DNA of 5,957 nucleotides. Source: Kiritimatiellota bacterium (GTDB lineage Bacteria; Verrucomicrobiota; Lentisphaeria; Victivallales; JAADHT01). Below the pieces are notes generated by a model. The model searched no databases and had not been told where the DNA came from. It worked only from the letters and a program-made list of their open reading frames with translations. This document shows positions 5,910 to 5,957 of the stretch, piece after piece (positions within the stretch are counted from its first letter, which is position 1; the number at the start of each line of letters is the position of its first letter). Location of the stretch: positions 1 through 5,957 of the forward strand of contig JAADHT010000164.1 in NCBI GenBank assembly GCA_013151705.1, given 5' to 3'. A program made the position numbers and the translations under genes.

Positions 5910-5923
5910 TCAGCCACGGCTGA
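5910..5923 (+). repeat. Inverted repeat downstream of accD
   Basis: TCAGCC (5910-5915) and GGCTGA (5918-5923) form a perfect inverted repeat with a 2-base centre, 27 bases after the accD stop. As RNA it gives a short stem with a CACG loop. Only scattered T follows (ATATTCTGATTT), so it is at best a weak terminator or a pause or processing structure. Confidence 0.35.
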
Positions 5924-5937
5924 CGATATTCTGATTT

Positions 5938-5957
5938 GAGAGGAGCGCCAGTAGGTT
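5938..5957 (+). promoter_or_regulatory. Possible ribosome binding site of a following gene cut off by the window
   Basis: GAGAGGAG at 5938-5945 resembles a strong Shine-Dalgarno sequence, about 55 bases after accD. No ATG follows within the remaining bases, so any start codon lies at or just beyond the right edge. It could also be chance purine-rich sequence. Confidence 0.25.

Overview
This window looks like ordinary bacterial chromosome from a member of the Planctomycetes-Verrucomicrobia-Chlamydiae (PVC) superphylum, perhaps Verrucomicrobiota or Lentisphaerota. The assignment is an inference. It rests on a eukaryote-like adenylosuccinate lyase, a UAP1-type (UDPGP type 1 family) nucleotidyltransferase, and a lone MCE-domain membrane protein in one operon, with moderate G+C. 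There are no marker genes such as rRNA to fix the taxonomy. No tRNA, rRNA, CRISPR array or intact mobile element is visible.

Left edge (1-358): this stretch has no intact gene. Positions 1 to about 116 on the minus strand hold the remains of a group II intron-type reverse transcriptase that runs off the window. Its catalytic motif-A aspartate region is damaged. The rest is noncoding or decayed. It contains a GC-rich hairpin (186-203), an A+T-rich patch with a perfect palindrome and a TATAAT (235-260), and a 24-codon plus-strand ORF (288-362) with a good ribosome binding site.

Minus-strand operon (4496 down to 359): purB, an MCE/MlaD-family protein, a UDPGP-family uridylyltransferase, and an unrecognised 112-residue protein are read in that order. 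The junctions are extremely tight: a 4-base GTGA overlap, a 4-base gap and an 8-base overlap. This suggests one mRNA with translational coupling. PurB serves purine synthesis. The uridylyltransferase would supply UDP-sugars or UDP-GlcNAc for cell wall or LPS. The MCE protein probably moves lipid between envelope membranes. A shared envelope-growth theme for the last three genes is an inference.

Divergent intergenic region (4497-4907): 411 bases without a gene separate purB from accD. It must carry both promoters. On the accD side it contains a series of small inverted repeats, including two compact hairpins just before the accD start.

Right side (4908-5957): accD encodes the beta subunit of acetyl-CoA carboxyltransferase, the first committed step of fatty acid synthesis. 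It has an intact zinc finger and a Lys/Arg-rich C-terminal extension. A short inverted repeat follows, and then the beginning of what may be the leader of another gene.

I did not find a convincing new defence or mobile system. The items most worth a second look are the unknown 112-residue protein at the operon end, the structured accD leader, and the unusual residue in the PurB signature loop.
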